DNA of 64,000 nucleotides, taken from Paenibacillus sp. FSL R10-2782. Its GTDB lineage: Bacteria; Bacillota; Bacilli; Paenibacillales; Paenibacillaceae. A model generated the notes under the pieces. That model was not told where the DNA came from. It saw only the letters and a list, made by a program, of their open reading frames with translations, and did no database searches. The stretch lies in the NCBI RefSeq assembly GCF_038592985.1, contig NZ_CP151951.1, forward strand, positions 5,434,501 through 5,498,500. Direction: 5' to 3'. The translations under genes were made by a program, and so were the position numbers. Positions within the stretch are counted from its first letter, which is position 1. Every line of letters starts with the position of its first letter. This document shows, piece after piece, positions 44,440 to 57,679 of this stretch.

Positions 44440-44450
44440 GAGCAGCCTTT
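44392..44450. terminator. Long double-stem hairpin
   Basis: Outer arms AAAGGCTGCTC (44392-44402) and GAGCAGCCTTT (44440-44450) enclose a second stem GACTGAA/TTTCAGTC. Probably the end of the old two-component operon on the minus strand. Confidence 0.55.
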
Positions 44451-44491
44451 CGCATGCAGCGGCAACCTCAATCTGCCGCCAAGAACTCCGT

Positions 44492-44693
44492 CTACTTCAT
44501 CGGAATGACAAAGAACACTATCGTTCCCTCGCCGGGTTTGCTGTCGATCGACAGTCCTTGACCATACAGTTGGATCAATCGTCGGTTCGTATTGGAAATG
44601 CCAATGCCACCTTTCTCTTTCATAGCGGGATTTAGCAGATGAGCCACCATTTCCGGGGACATGCCAATGCCGTTATCTATGACTTCAATGAGA
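44492..44693 (-). pseudogene. C-terminal ATPase fragment of a sensor histidine kinase
   Basis: About 65 codons read I-E-V-I-D-N-G-I-G-M-S (N and G1 boxes), G-G-I-G-I-S-N-T-N-R-R-L (G2) and G-E-G-T-I-V-F-F-V-I-P, the last part of a LytS/YehU-type kinase ATPase. Everything before it, including the histidine, is gone; the upstream part of the open frame has no kinase-like text. It lies 94 nt after the response regulator on the same strand, so the pair was once a two-component system. Confidence 0.75.
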
Positions 44694-44786
44694 AGGATGA
44701 AAATGATGTTACGACAAGAGGTTCTGGATGGAATTAGTCTATTCATACCGTGGCAGTTCGACAAAAGCCGGATTTATTCCTTTATT

Positions 44787-45947
44787 TTATACTACGAACG
44801 ACGAGGCGGTATCCTGGGACTTCCACTGCTCATACCAATAGGTAATGTCGGCGCTAATCGGCAGTTCTAACTCACGTTCTATTCTCTCTTTCAGGATCAA
44901 ATATTGTTCTTCTACATCGACAGGATTGCCAGCCGCGTGATAGAGCTTCATCAAAGAAAAATAGCATTCTTCCTCGTCTGGACATATTCGTTGGATGCGC
45001 AGGTTCACTTGGATGGCTTTGTCCAACGATCCTTGCTGCTGGTAAAACTCGCTTAGTTTATTCATCTGGTACAGCCATAGTAATCGCAGGCGTTCCCGTT
45101 CATGTTCCGCCCACAAGTATCCATAATCTCCAAGGTAATCACCCGTGTACATCCCAAGCACGCGCTCATAAGCGTCGACGGTACGCTCATCCATGACGCC
45201 CAATTGCTTCATCTCATATTCCCATATATTAACATTCACACGCGCTTCTCCGATTTCAAGCTGGTATCCAGCCTCAAAATCTCCGGCGTGAATGGATACC
45301 GTTTCCATACTATGTTTTTTTAAGGTTTGACGAATATAATAAATGGCCGTATAGAGATTCTGCGCTGCCTTTGCCTCCTCAACATCCGGCCATAACAATT
45401 CAAGCAACACACTACGGTTAACCATCCGGTCCCGATGATGGAGCAAATAGGCGAACAATTCTTGCGCCTTGCTTGTCCTCCATTTAACGTTTTGAAACTC
45501 CATACCGTTCGGTTTGAACTGAATCCGATTAAAACAGCAGATCAAAGGCGAGTCCGTATCTGGCCGTTTCATCAAGACTTTCATGTTTAGCTTCTCTTTT
45601 ATCCGTATAACAGTATTTCGTAAACGCTCCCTTTGCACTGGCTTCATAATATAGTCCAGGGCATAAAGTTCAAAAGCACGCACTGCATACTGATTGTAAC
45701 CGGTCACAAAAACAATTTCGATGCCCGGAACGACTGCCTGTATCTGCATACCAAGTTTTAAACCGTCGATCTCGGGCATATGTATGTCCAGGAATACTAC
45801 ATCGGGCCGATGCTCTAATACGCCTGTAATAGCCACTTTTGGATTCGAGAACGCGGCCACAATCTCTATATCACTTATTTCACTTTCAAGTATTTTTTGA
45901 AGCCCGATCAACGCTAACGGTTCGTCATCAACTAATAGGACTTTCAC
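44787..45947 (-). CDS. Response regulator with BTAD (SARP-like) output domain
   Basis: A 386-residue protein. Receiver domain at 1-120 with D-D-E acidic residues, phospho-acceptor Asp in V-F-L-D-I-H-M-P and Lys in M-K-P-V. A winged helix follows (about 150-235, with S-K-A-Q-E-L-F-A-Y-L-L), then a bacterial transcriptional activation domain of TPR-like helices (about 240-375). This layout occurs in Paenibacillus and Bacillus regulators. GTG at 45947 after AGGAGGTCC is the likely start. Its kinase is reduced to a fragment, so it is now an orphan or works with a kinase elsewhere. Confidence 0.82.
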   Translation of the reverse strand: MKVLLVDDEPLALIGLQKILESEISDIEIVAAFSNPKVAITGVLEHRPDVVFLDIHMPEIDGLKLGMQIQAVVPGIEIVFVTGYNQYAVRAFELYALDYIMKPVQRERLRNTVIRIKEKLNMKVLMKRPDTDSPLICCFNRIQFKPNGMEFQNVKWRTSKAQELFAYLLHHRDRMVNRSVLLELLWPDVEEAKAAQNLYTAIYYIRQTLKKHSMETVSIHAGDFEAGYQLEIGEARVNVNIWEYEMKQLGVMDERTVDAYERVLGMYTGDYLGDYGYLWAEHERERLRLLWLYQMNKLSEFYQQQGSLDKAIQVNLRIQRICPDEEECYFSLMKLYHAAGNPVDVEEQYLILKERIERELELPISADITYWYEQWKSQDTASSFVV

Positions 45948-46184
45948 GTAGGACCTCCTGAACAAGAGAGATAGTATATAAAATAAACAAGAAAAAAATA
46001 GTTACTATATGATATTCCTCAGCTTAACGGTTTATCGGCTAAAAACGACCTATGTTGAATAGGGATTAAGCCATCTAGACCTACAAAACTTCTACTGAGA
46101 ATATACATGCCCTTGATTTAAGTCAATGAATCGGTATAACCCGCCTATTATAATGAAATCAATTCAGAAAAATAGGGGGGGTAT

Positions 46185-46907
46185 ATGATGGCTACCTCAG
46201 GAAAAGAACTAACAGACCAGCGAAAAATTGCTTTAACTGCTGGCACCTCGCTTGTCATTATGACACTTGCTGCATTTTTTTCGTATGGCTTTGTCCATGA
46301 AAGCCTTGTAGTGCAAGGAGATGCCGGTGCCACATTTCATAACATCATGTCACAACATATGCTTTTCAAAGCAGAAATCTTAGGTTGGGTCATCATCCTG
46401 ATTTGTGACATCGTGGTCGCCTGGGCTTTCTATATCTTTTTGAAGCCGATTCATTCAAATCTTTCATTACTTAGTGCATGGCTCCGTCTGGTCTATACGA
46501 CTATATTGGGAATTGCCATACTGAATTTAATATTGGTGTCAGTTCTCTCAAGCAGTACAGACTACTCATTATTATTTGAAACCAATCAACTTCAAGCACA
46601 AGTGATGCTGTATTTGGAAGCATTTGATCCGATCTGGTCTATTGGTTTAATTATTTTTGGCGGGCATCTACTGATTGTGGGCTACTTGGCTTTCCAATCA
46701 AACAACATACCTAAAGTCATTAGCATCTTAGTATTAATTGCTTCCATTGGCTATATTGTCATTCACCTATCTAATACGATTCTCCCACATTACGATGAGA
46801 TCCTTACGATGCTTAAACTTATATTTACCGTGCCGATGGTTGCAGGAGAATTGGGCTTTGGATTATGGTTGCTGTTCAGAGGAGGGAAAGCTCCTATACA
46901 GGCTTGA
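46185..46907 (+). CDS. DUF4386 membrane protein
   Basis: A 240-residue protein with six hydrophobic helices, matching the DUF4386 pattern: an N-terminal helix with A-G-T-S-L-V-I-M, K-A-E-I-L-G-W-V near residue 61, A-F-Y-I-F-L-K-P near 80, and F-G-G-H-L-L-I-V-G-Y-L near 165. Function unknown. GGGGGGG lies close before the ATG (a second ATG follows one codon later). Convergent with a Crp-like regulator that ends 7 nt away. Confidence 0.8.
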   Translation: MMATSGKELTDQRKIALTAGTSLVIMTLAAFFSYGFVHESLVVQGDAGATFHNIMSQHMLFKAEILGWVIILICDIVVAWAFYIFLKPIHSNLSLLSAWLRLVYTTILGIAILNLILVSVLSSSTDYSLLFETNQLQAQVMLYLEAFDPIWSIGLIIFGGHLLIVGYLAFQSNNIPKVISILVLIASIGYIVIHLSNTILPHYDEILTMLKLIFTVPMVAGELGFGLWLLFRGGKAPIQA

Positions 46908-46914
46908 CGCTTGC

Positions 46915-47499
46915 CTAGTTATTATCTTGATGAATCCGCTTCTTGATTCTGCTGAGTGACTCTGGAGTAATGCCGAGATAACTCGCAAGTTGGTGTTGAG
47001 GTACACGATCGATTAAACCAGGTCGATTCAGTAATAGTGCTTTGAAGCGCTCTTCAGGCGTAGAAGCGATAAATGAAGCGAACTCATCTTGTACCTGACC
47101 AAAGTTTTCCTCTATCATTCTGCGTGTCATCGATTCCAATTGAGTGTACTGGTTATACATGTCTTTTTTGGTATCCAGGTTGCCAACGACCAATACGCAG
47201 TCTTCAAGACACGTAATAGTGTACTCGGATGACTTCTCTATTTTATGATGATTAAACATCGAAATGGCTTGCTCTTCTGTGTAAAAATTGGACGTGATCT
47301 CTTTTCCCGTTTCATCAACCAAATACTGCCTTACACAACCCTTCAACACGAAATAGCATTGAGCTGGAACATCTCCTTGTCTAAGGAGAACTGTTCCTTT
47401 TTTATATTCTTCAACAAGTATATTGTCAACAATCGCCTGTTGTTCTTCTTCGTTAAGTGATGTAAATTTAGTCAAATATTTGAACAATATTCTCCTCAT
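46915..47499 (-). CDS. Crp/Fnr-family regulator
   Basis: A 194-residue protein with a cyclic-nucleotide-binding fold (about 15-120; L-R-Q-G-D-V-P-A-Q-C-Y-F-V-L-K-G) and a short C-terminal helix-turn-helix (V-P-Q-H-Q-L-A-S-Y-L-G-I-T-P-E-S-L-S-R). No cysteine cluster for iron-sulfur is seen, so it is not a classic Fnr. The ligand is unknown. AAAGGAAAG precedes the ATG. Pairs of such regulators with DUF4386 genes suggest a link but none is proven. Confidence 0.82.
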   Translation of the reverse strand: MRRILFKYLTKFTSLNEEEQQAIVDNILVEEYKKGTVLLRQGDVPAQCYFVLKGCVRQYLVDETGKEITSNFYTEEQAISMFNHHKIEKSSEYTITCLEDCVLVVGNLDTKKDMYNQYTQLESMTRRMIEENFGQVQDEFASFIASTPEERFKALLLNRPGLIDRVPQHQLASYLGITPESLSRIKKRIHQDNN

Positions 47500-47793
47500 T
47501 TGGCTTTCCTTTCATCTTGTAGATTCATTCATTAGCGTTAATATCCTCTTAGCATCTCCTGTTTATATTATAAACCCACATTAATAAATTTGTATGAGAA
47601 GTTGTCGCTTTCCCACTCGTTGTGATACGGTTCTCGGTATTGCCTGGCAAAGTGCTGAAAAAAAAGCCCTCCTTTGCGAGATGGCCTTCCTCCTTATAGA
47701 AGCAACTCAACCAGCCCCCAACGAATTAAATTGAGCCAATTCAGCGATATGAGCACTATTTGTAACCTCAAATTTCTTATCCATAAATTTAGC
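47500..47793. other. Intergenic region
   Basis: About 290 nt without a gene between the Crp-like regulator and the MerR-methyltransferase operon. It holds a partial copy of the dispersed repeat (47627-47653) and an A8 run at 47658-47668. No terminator is convincing. Confidence 0.5.
47627..47653. repeat. Possible partial copy D of the dispersed repeat
   Basis: Shares ACGGTTC, ATTGCCT and GGCAA-AGT blocks with copy C but lacks the GTAAC centre. Confidence 0.35.
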
Positions 47794-47824
47794 TTGAAGG
47801 TGACGTAACGTCACCTGCTATACT
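47794..47824 (+). promoter_or_regulatory. MerR-type promoter of the fusion operon
   Basis: TTGAAG (47794-47799) and TATACT (47819-47824) are 19 bp apart. AGGTGACGTAACGTCACCT (47798-47816) is a perfect palindrome filling the spacer. This is the textbook layout for activation by a MerR-family protein, and the first gene encodes one. Confidence 0.88.
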
Positions 47825-47870
47825 TACTGAGAACGACATGCTGGAGCGATCGATTGGATGTGAGGAAAGG

Positions 47871-49055
47871 ATGAACAAAGAGAACTATCTGACGACAGGG
47901 CAGCTTGCCAAGCGTACAGGAATAACGGTCAGGACATTGCGATATTACGATCAGATTGGGCTTCTAATTCCAGAAGATCATCTCACTGGATCCATAAGAT
48001 CGTACAACATGAAGGACCTGGAAAAATTGCAGAAGATCCAAACGTTGAAGTACTTAGGGTTATCACTGCAAGAAATAAAGGACATCTTAGATGCAGAGTC
48101 GCTATCCATAGGGGAGATCAGACATTCGTTGCAAGCACAGCTCGATGTTCTACAGAGGAAAATCGCTCATACGGAGCACGTAGTCCACGCAATACGAGAT
48201 GCCATGGAAATGTCGGTCAATGAGTCTAATTGGAACCATTTGGTGGATGTTATTCGAACCATGCAGAGTGGGCAAAATTGGGGAGAACAGTATCGGACGG
48301 CGAACCGCCTGCAGACGCGGATACATCTTTATGACAAGTTCAGTACGAATCGGCAAGGCTGGCATCGTTGGGTCTTTGAACAGCTGGAGGTGCACCGGGA
48401 AGCCCACATTCTGGAGTTGGGCTGCGGCGACGGAACCTTTTGGCTAAGAAACGCCGAACGAATTCCAAGCGGCTGGCGCATCACGCTTACCGATATGTCA
48501 AGCGGGATGGTGGAAGAAGCACGCTGCCGCTTAGGAAGCAACAATTCGCAGTTTAAGCTTTTGTCTGTTGACGCGCAGCAGATCCCATTTCATGATGAGC
48601 ATTTCGATATGGTTATTGCTAACAACATGCTGTACCACGTGCAGGACATCCCTAGAGCGATTCGCGAGATGCATCGTGTCCTCAAGCGAGGAGGTATAGT
48701 ATGTACCTCTACGATGAGCACTCAACACCTACAAGAGGTCGAGCACTTGGCAGTTTCGTTCGACCCCAACCTTCATGTGTTGGATCAAGCTATTAAACGG
48801 TTCCACCTGGGTAACGGAGGGGACTTGCTGTCTTCTTGCTTCTCCGATCTTCGGTTGCTTCGTTACGACGACCGTCTGTTGGTCGACGAGGCGGAACCCC
48901 TGATCGAATATATGATTTCGACTCCGATGAACGCAAGAGAGCGACTTGTCGGAGCGGCTATTGACAAGTTTCGAGACCACGTCAAAAGGCTTCTGGAGCA
49001 GAACGGAGCCCTCGAAATGACGAAAGAGAACGGGATCTTTTTAGGGAGGAAATGA
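47871..49055 (+). CDS. MerR regulator fused to a SAM-dependent methyltransferase
   Basis: A 394-residue fusion. Residues 1-75 are a MerR winged helix ([24 protein letters not shown]), followed by a coiled dimerisation helix to about 125. Residues 145-394 form a class I methyltransferase with motif [10 protein letters not shown] and a later [12 protein letters not shown]. It should bind DNA and SAM; the methyl acceptor is unknown and could be a drug, a metabolite or the inducer itself. The ATG at 47871 is chosen because the ATG at 47838 would leave no leader after the promoter. Translationally coupled to the next gene. Confidence 0.85.
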   Translation: MNKENYLTTGQLAKRTGITVRTLRYYDQIGLLIPEDHLTGSIRSYNMKDLEKLQKIQTLKYLGLSLQEIKDILDAESLSIGEIRHSLQAQLDVLQRKIAHTEHVVHAIRDAMEMSVNESNWNHLVDVIRTMQSGQNWGEQYRTANRLQTRIHLYDKFSTNRQGWHRWVFEQLEVHREAHILELGCGDGTFWLRNAERIPSGWRITLTDMSSGMVEEARCRLGSNNSQFKLLSVDAQQIPFHDEHFDMVIANNMLYHVQDIPRAIREMHRVLKRGGIVCTSTMSTQHLQEVEHLAVSFDPNLHVLDQAIKRFHLGNGGDLLSSCFSDLRLLRYDDRLLVDEAEPLIEYMISTPMNARERLVGAAIDKFRDHVKRLLEQNGALEMTKENGIFLGRK

Positions 49056-49056
49056 G

Positions 49057-50019
49057 ATGAAGGCACAACAGCACCACCCAAGAGTACGGATCGTAAAAGA
49101 GGAGCTTCTATCGGATAACTGGTACATCTTAAAAAAGGTCACATTTGAATATGAAAAAGAAAATGGACAATGGGAGACACAATCCCGTGAAGTGTACGAC
49201 CGCGGCAACGGCGCGACGATCCTGCTCTATCATCGGGACAAACAAACCGTTATACTGACCAGACAGTTCCGAATGCCTACTTATCGGAACGGCAATGAGA
49301 CTGGGATGCTTATCGAAACCTGTGCGGGACTGCTCGATAAAGAAACACCGGAAGAAAGTATTCTGCGGGAGACGGAGGAGGAGACGGGGTACCGTATCGA
49401 CCGTGTGCAGAAAGTTGGCGAGGCCTATATGTCACCAGGATCGGTTACCGAAATCCTGCACTTCTTTATAGCCGAGTATAGTGAAGATATGACAACAGGT
49501 CGGGGTGGAGGCCTGGAGGAGGAACAGGAAAACATTGAAGTGGTGGAACTTCCGTTTGCTCAGGCGCTCGACATGGTCCAAAGCGGCGAGATTCGTGACG
49601 CCAAGACGATAATGCTGCTCCAGTACGCTCAGATCCAAGGTCTCTTGAAAGTGAAATCGAAACCGCTGCATATCCTCATCGCTGGCCCATATCGTTCTGG
49701 AACGAATGATGATCCTGAATTAATTGAAAAAAATGTAAAATTCATGAATGAAATCGCTCTTCAAGTTTACGAAGCTGGGCACATGCCAGTGCTAGGGGAG
49801 TGGTATGCTTTGCCCCTTATCACGACAGCCGGTTCCACAAATCTGGGAGACGAGATGTTCAACCGAATTTTTCATCCGTCTTCCATTCGCCTGCTTGATT
49901 ACTGCAACGCCGTGCTTCGAGTCGGAGGACCATCTCAGGGTGCCGATGAAATGGTAAGGGTTGCGAAAGAGAAAGGATTGTTGATTTACGAACGGCTGGA
50001 CGAACTTCCGTTGGTGTGA
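49057..50019 (+). CDS. Nudix hydrolase fused to a DUF4406 domain
   Basis: A 320-residue fusion. Residues 1-200 are a Nudix hydrolase of the NudK/ADP-sugar type: Nudix box G-x5-E-x5-E-E-T-G-Y seen as [22 protein letters not shown] (87-108; catalytic R-E-x2-E-E). Residues 204-320 are a DUF4406/nucleoside deoxyribosyltransferase-like fold starting [10 protein letters not shown], with G-E-W-Y-A-L-P and [12 protein letters not shown]. Together they suggest processing of a nucleoside-diphosphate compound and then of its base or sugar. It starts 1 nt after the methyltransferase fusion stops, with GGGAGG upstream, so both are made from one mRNA. Confidence 0.85.
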   Translation: MKAQQHHPRVRIVKEELLSDNWYILKKVTFEYEKENGQWETQSREVYDRGNGATILLYHRDKQTVILTRQFRMPTYRNGNETGMLIETCAGLLDKETPEESILRETEEETGYRIDRVQKVGEAYMSPGSVTEILHFFIAEYSEDMTTGRGGGLEEEQENIEVVELPFAQALDMVQSGEIRDAKTIMLLQYAQIQGLLKVKSKPLHILIAGPYRSGTNDDPELIEKNVKFMNEIALQVYEAGHMPVLGEWYALPLITTAGSTNLGDEMFNRIFHPSSIRLLDYCNAVLRVGGPSQGADEMVRVAKEKGLLIYERLDELPLV

Positions 50020-50020
50020 T

Positions 50021-50445
50021 TTATATTGCTTTGACTCTAACCCCTTTATTGACTAAAGATAGAAGAGTATTAAATCCTTCTTTTGATATACCCAAATGGT
50101 CTATCGAAACAGCAGGAAGAGTGGCCACTGTTGATGCAATTTCTGATAAAGAAGTAGAATCAATATATAATTCTGTGTGCCAGCCTACTAAATCATAGAC
50201 TCTTCTTGCAAAGTAATCTAAACGAGATATATCTTCTGAGCCGCCTCGCTTGACGCTAAAACGTATAGCTCTCACACCACAGCCATGAAGTCGTATCATT
50301 TCTTCATCCAGATGTATCATGACGTAATTGAGTTACGCCAACAAAATCTGCACCTAGTTTTTGCAATGAACCAGATACTACTGCACCGCCAAGACTATCT
50401 AATTCTGCATGTACGGATTCTCTTGTTGCGACAGGCCAGGTCTTT
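50021..50445 (-). pseudogene. Frameshifted fragment of an amidohydrolase (TIM-barrel metal hydrolase)
   Basis: Two frames on the minus strand join into one amidohydrolase-2 text. From about 50445: E-S-V-H-A-E-L-D-S-L-G-G-A-V-V, then Q-K-L-G-A-D-F-V-G-V-T-Q-L-R-H-D-T. After a shift near 50315: I-R-L-H-G-C-G-V-R-A-I-R-F, then A-V-S-I-D-H-L-G and a stop after G-V-R-V-K-A. The start, the N-terminal H-x-H and the last third are missing. Its 3' end abuts the Nudix gene on the other strand. Confidence 0.65.
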
Positions 50446-50481
50446 TGGGGAACCACCCACCAAATATGATCCGTACATGCA
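50404..50481. repeat. Perfect 14-bp inverted repeat in the amidohydrolase relic
   Basis: CTGCATGTACGGAT (50404-50417) and ATCCGTACATGCAG (50468-50481) are exact inverted copies 50 nt apart. The left copy lies in the amidohydrolase text, the right copy outside it. Confidence 0.65.
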
Positions 50482-50517
50482 GGCAGGAAATACAGATAAA
50501 ATTAGCGTAACGGTATC

Positions 50518-54519
<4,002 letters not shown>

Positions 54520-54596
54520 TTACTGTGATCACTATATCAGACACCTATGATCGGAAACATGGGAGGATTGCAACATTTTGTATTCTTATGCAAGCA

Positions 54597-54629
54597 TTTT
54601 AGCGGTGGGAAATATTCCCACCGCTAAAA
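54597..54629. repeat. 15-bp palindrome with T-run before and A-run after
   Basis: TTTTAGCGGTGGGAA (54597-54611) and TTCCCACCGCTAAAA (54615-54629) are perfect inverted arms with a 3-nt loop. The flanking runs have the opposite order to a terminator on both strands. It lies between galactanase and mqo. Confidence 0.7.
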
Positions 54630-54795
54630 AAACAATATTTTTAAATTCGAGCATTTTGTATAGATCCAAGAGCAATTTCAAATCAGCAATTTAGAGATCA
54701 AAACGGTCTGGTTTGTTTATATATTGCACTTCGGAGCGATTGGAATCGAATTTTGCAAAATCCTGATTTTAGATACGCTAGGGTAAAATCCAAAA

Positions 54796-56295
54796 TTAAC
54801 GATGGAGTGATTCCTTTTCCCCCAGACCAAGCGCCTGCGATGTGAAAGCATGAATTTCTTGGAAAAGCTCTGCGTTTTCCGCTAGTGAGACGCCATGAGA
54901 AGGAATCATTTCTTTTATTTTCGGTTCCCATTCTTTCAAATGTTGTGGGAAGCATTTTTCCAATACTTCCAGCATAACGTGAACAGCTGTAGAAGCACCC
55001 GGAGAAGCACCAAGCAATGCAGCTACCGAGCCATCAGCGGCACTAACCACTTCCGTACCAAATTGAAGTGTTCCTTTACCGGCCTGCGTATCTTTGATTA
55101 CCTGCACACGTTGGCCCGCTACCACGATCTCCCAGTCCTCGATGTTGGCGTTCGGAATAAACTCCCTTAATTCTTCCAGACGCTTTTCATTCGATAACAT
55201 CACTTGCTGGATCAGGTATTTGGTCAGTGCCATCTCTTTTGCACCTGCAGCCAGCATCGTGAAGAGGTTATTGGGTTTGACCGAGCAGATCAGATCCAAG
55301 TTTGAACCCGTTTTCAAGAACTTTGGCGAGAAGCCGGCAAACGGCCCAAACAGCAGTGATTTTTGGTTGCCGATATATCTTGTATCCAGATGCGGAACAG
55401 ACATGGGAGGAGCACCAAGCTTAGCTTTACCGTATACTTTTGCATGATGCTGCGCGACAACTTTAGGATTGTTACATACCATAAATAGTCCACTTACCGG
55501 GAATCCTCCAATAAATTTGGACTCAGGAATACCGGTTTTTTGTAGTAAAGGTAGACTTGCGCCCCCACCGCCGATAAAGACGAATTTGGCAGTATGGTAT
55601 TCGGTTTTACCGTTTTCAAGATTATGCACTTTGACTTCCCACAAGCCATCGCTCGTACGTTTAATATCCTTAATACTGTGCTTGTATTTGATCTCGACGT
55701 TTTTACTTTTTAAATAGTCAAACAACATGCGTGTTAAAGCACCAAAGTTGACATCTGTTCCAGAGTCGATTTTGGTTGCTGCGATTGGTTCATTCGATGT
55801 ACGGCCTTCCATGATCAGCGGAATCCATTCTTTCAGCTTTTCAGGGTCATCGGAAAATTCCATGCCCTGAAACAGAGGAACTTTTGATAGCGCTTTAAAT
55901 CGCTTTTTTAAAAAAGATACGTCCTTTTCTCCTATCACCAAGCTCATATGAGGTATTGGCTTGATAAAGTCCTGCGGATTATGAATCAAATTGCTGTTTA
56001 CAAGAAAAGACCAAAACTGTCTTGAGAGCTGAAACTGCTCATTAATATTTACAGCTTTACTAATATCTATAGATCCGTCAGCTTTCTCGGATGTATAGTT
56101 CAGCTCGCACAGTGCGGCATGGCCCGTACCGGCATTATTCCATTCGTTAGAGCTTTCTTCCCCTGCGCTTGCGAGTTTCTCAAACACTGTGATTTCCCAT
56201 TCTGGTGCTAACTCTTTAAGCAATGATCCCAGAGTCGCGCTCATGACTCCGGCACCAATTAAGATAACGTCTGTTTTTTTCTGTATGCTACTCAT
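54796..56295 (-). CDS. mqo: Malate:quinone oxidoreductase
   Basis: A 499-residue FAD enzyme of the membrane-associated Mqo family: FAD-binding [12 protein letters not shown] near residue 11-22, [14 protein letters not shown] near 48-61 (the family signature), and [11 protein letters not shown] near 310-330. It oxidises malate to oxaloacetate and passes electrons to the quinone pool, bypassing NAD-linked malate dehydrogenase. Full length. AAGGAAGG precedes the ATG. Single gene. Confidence 0.95.
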   Translation of the reverse strand: MSSIQKKTDVILIGAGVMSATLGSLLKELAPEWEITVFEKLASAGEESSNEWNNAGTGHAALCELNYTSEKADGSIDISKAVNINEQFQLSRQFWSFLVNSNLIHNPQDFIKPIPHMSLVIGEKDVSFLKKRFKALSKVPLFQGMEFSDDPEKLKEWIPLIMEGRTSNEPIAATKIDSGTDVNFGALTRMLFDYLKSKNVEIKYKHSIKDIKRTSDGLWEVKVHNLENGKTEYHTAKFVFIGGGGASLPLLQKTGIPESKFIGGFPVSGLFMVCNNPKVVAQHHAKVYGKAKLGAPPMSVPHLDTRYIGNQKSLLFGPFAGFSPKFLKTGSNLDLICSVKPNNLFTMLAAGAKEMALTKYLIQQVMLSNEKRLEELREFIPNANIEDWEIVVAGQRVQVIKDTQAGKGTLQFGTEVVSAADGSVAALLGASPGASTAVHVMLEVLEKCFPQHLKEWEPKIKEMIPSHGVSLAENAELFQEIHAFTSQALGLGEKESLHR

Positions 56296-56938
56296 AAAAA
56301 CCTTCCTTATCTCTTATATTTGCAAAAAAGAGCAGGTCCTCCTGCTTAGGTGATACAAGAAGCAAGGCTCCACTCAGGAACATACCTTTTCTGTCTCTAT
56401 TATAACTAAAATATAGTCTATTAAAAATTATATCGACTATTATCTGATAATTATAAACCATTTTCTAATGGAAAAAAAAGTGATAAGTTGTCCACAGGGC
56501 CTCGGAGATTCTATTGTACAAGCATAAAAGATTCGAGGACTTAATAAAATCCCTTTTATTTTAATTATAACACGGTTTACCACGTTGCCTGTAACGGCAG
56601 GTTACATCGTCGTTCTCGAAGCAAAACTTTTAGCTCTAATTTTAACCCAACACTACGGATACAAAACAATTTTTATTAGCTGTATTCATTCTCAGTGCCC
56701 TTGCACTGTATCAGCTCTTCTAATAGTCGTCGTTAGCTAGACTAAGCCTATTTTTAAAAAAATAGGTTTATGATGGGGTATTTTCGCCCGAGGTAAGGGA
56801 TAATATCTTGCACTCTTTCATTTATCGTTTCATAAAATACTAGCATGGCCATCAGATACTTCATCATATTGGGTGAATACTATGGAGTCAGGTATTAAAG
56901 CTAAGTAGCGAAGGTGATCAAGGGAGGAGAGCAGGAAG
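56296..56938. other. Long intergenic region
   Basis: 643 nt without a gene. It contains repeat copy B (56572-56603), an A/T-rich inverted repeat TAAGCCTATTTTT/AAAAATAGGTTTA (about 56744-56772), and the leader of the broken beta-helix gene. No other reading frame is convincing. Confidence 0.5.
56572..56603. repeat. Dispersed intergenic repeat, copy B
   Basis: 32 nt, identical to copy C (61691-61722) at 26 positions. Its core TTGCC-TGTAAC-GGCAG is a near-palindrome. Confidence 0.65.
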
Positions 56939-57339
56939 ATGCCCGAGGAAGTTTTCGTTAATAGCATTTGGGTCGGACTTCCAATTGGAACGGTGGTAGG
57001 TCCAGGAATGATCATCGGAACCAATGCATTCGGGACGATTACAGAGGGCGTAGCTGCGGTAGCCCCCCAAGGAACCGTACAGGTAGCGGCTGGAACTTAT
57101 ATCGACCACCGTTGGGTTTCCTGCTATTGGACGGAAGCATGGACCCCACGCCTGTTATTCTTGTGCCCCCTTTTAATTGGCAGACGATTCGCTGTTATTC
57201 CATCACCACCGGACTGATCCCGGCTGGCCTATATAAAGTAATCGTTTCCTTTACAGTAGTAAACTATGATCAGTACATGTCCTTTCCGAATCCCGCGGGA
57301 CTATCCTTTGTTGCAGATATTTATAAGGTCAGTATTTAG
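56939..57339 (+). pseudogene. Broken beta-helix surface protein gene
   Basis: A good start (GGGAGGAGAG before the ATG) opens a frame reading V-N-S-I-W-V-G-L-P-I-G-T-V-V and G-T-N-A-F-G-T-I-T-E-G-V-A-A-V-A-P-Q-G-T-V-Q-V-A-A-G-T-Y, the first turns of a pectin-lyase-like beta-helix. At about 57105 the reading shifts by one frame to a segment ending P-A-G-L-Y-K-V-I-V-S-F-T-V-V-N-Y-D-Q-Y-M-S and a stop at 57339, which looks like the C-terminal strand of a secreted protein. The long middle is missing, so an internal deletion with frameshift is likely. Confidence 0.6.
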
Positions 57340-57598
57340 CTTTCACCTTAAAAACGGATTGAGTTTCACCTTGAGTCATAACCCTACTTATGGGTCAGCA
57401 AATACTTGAGTTCACATTTTGCATGTCTGCTTGGTATGTCTAAGAACCTGTAAGCGTGATATACTAATGAGAATTTATCTTTCTTACCCAACGACCAATA
57501 CCATAATATGTTCCATCTACGATTTGCCCTATGAAATTATTCCTCATGATAGTGATAGTTTTGGCGAATTTCTTATTACAAAAAATAGAATCCAGAGA

Positions 57599-57641
57599 AA
57601 GCATAAGGACCCGAGAATCTGTAGCGGAAATCCTTATGCTT
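57599..57641 (+). terminator. Hairpin in the leader of the second LysR gene
   Basis: AAGCATAAGGA (57599-57609) pairs perfectly with TCCTTATGCTT (57631-57641), followed by ATTCTTTATTTAT. It may end transcription from the broken gene upstream or act in the LysR leader. Confidence 0.55.
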
Positions 57642-57679
57642 ATTCTTTATTTATCAATTTCATACCATTGGAGGTAAAC

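Noticed and set aside
57419..57679. 87-residue N-terminal extension of the second LysR gene
   Set aside because: LysR proteins begin at the helix-turn-helix; the extension runs through a hairpin and a clear ribosome site precedes the ATG at 57680.
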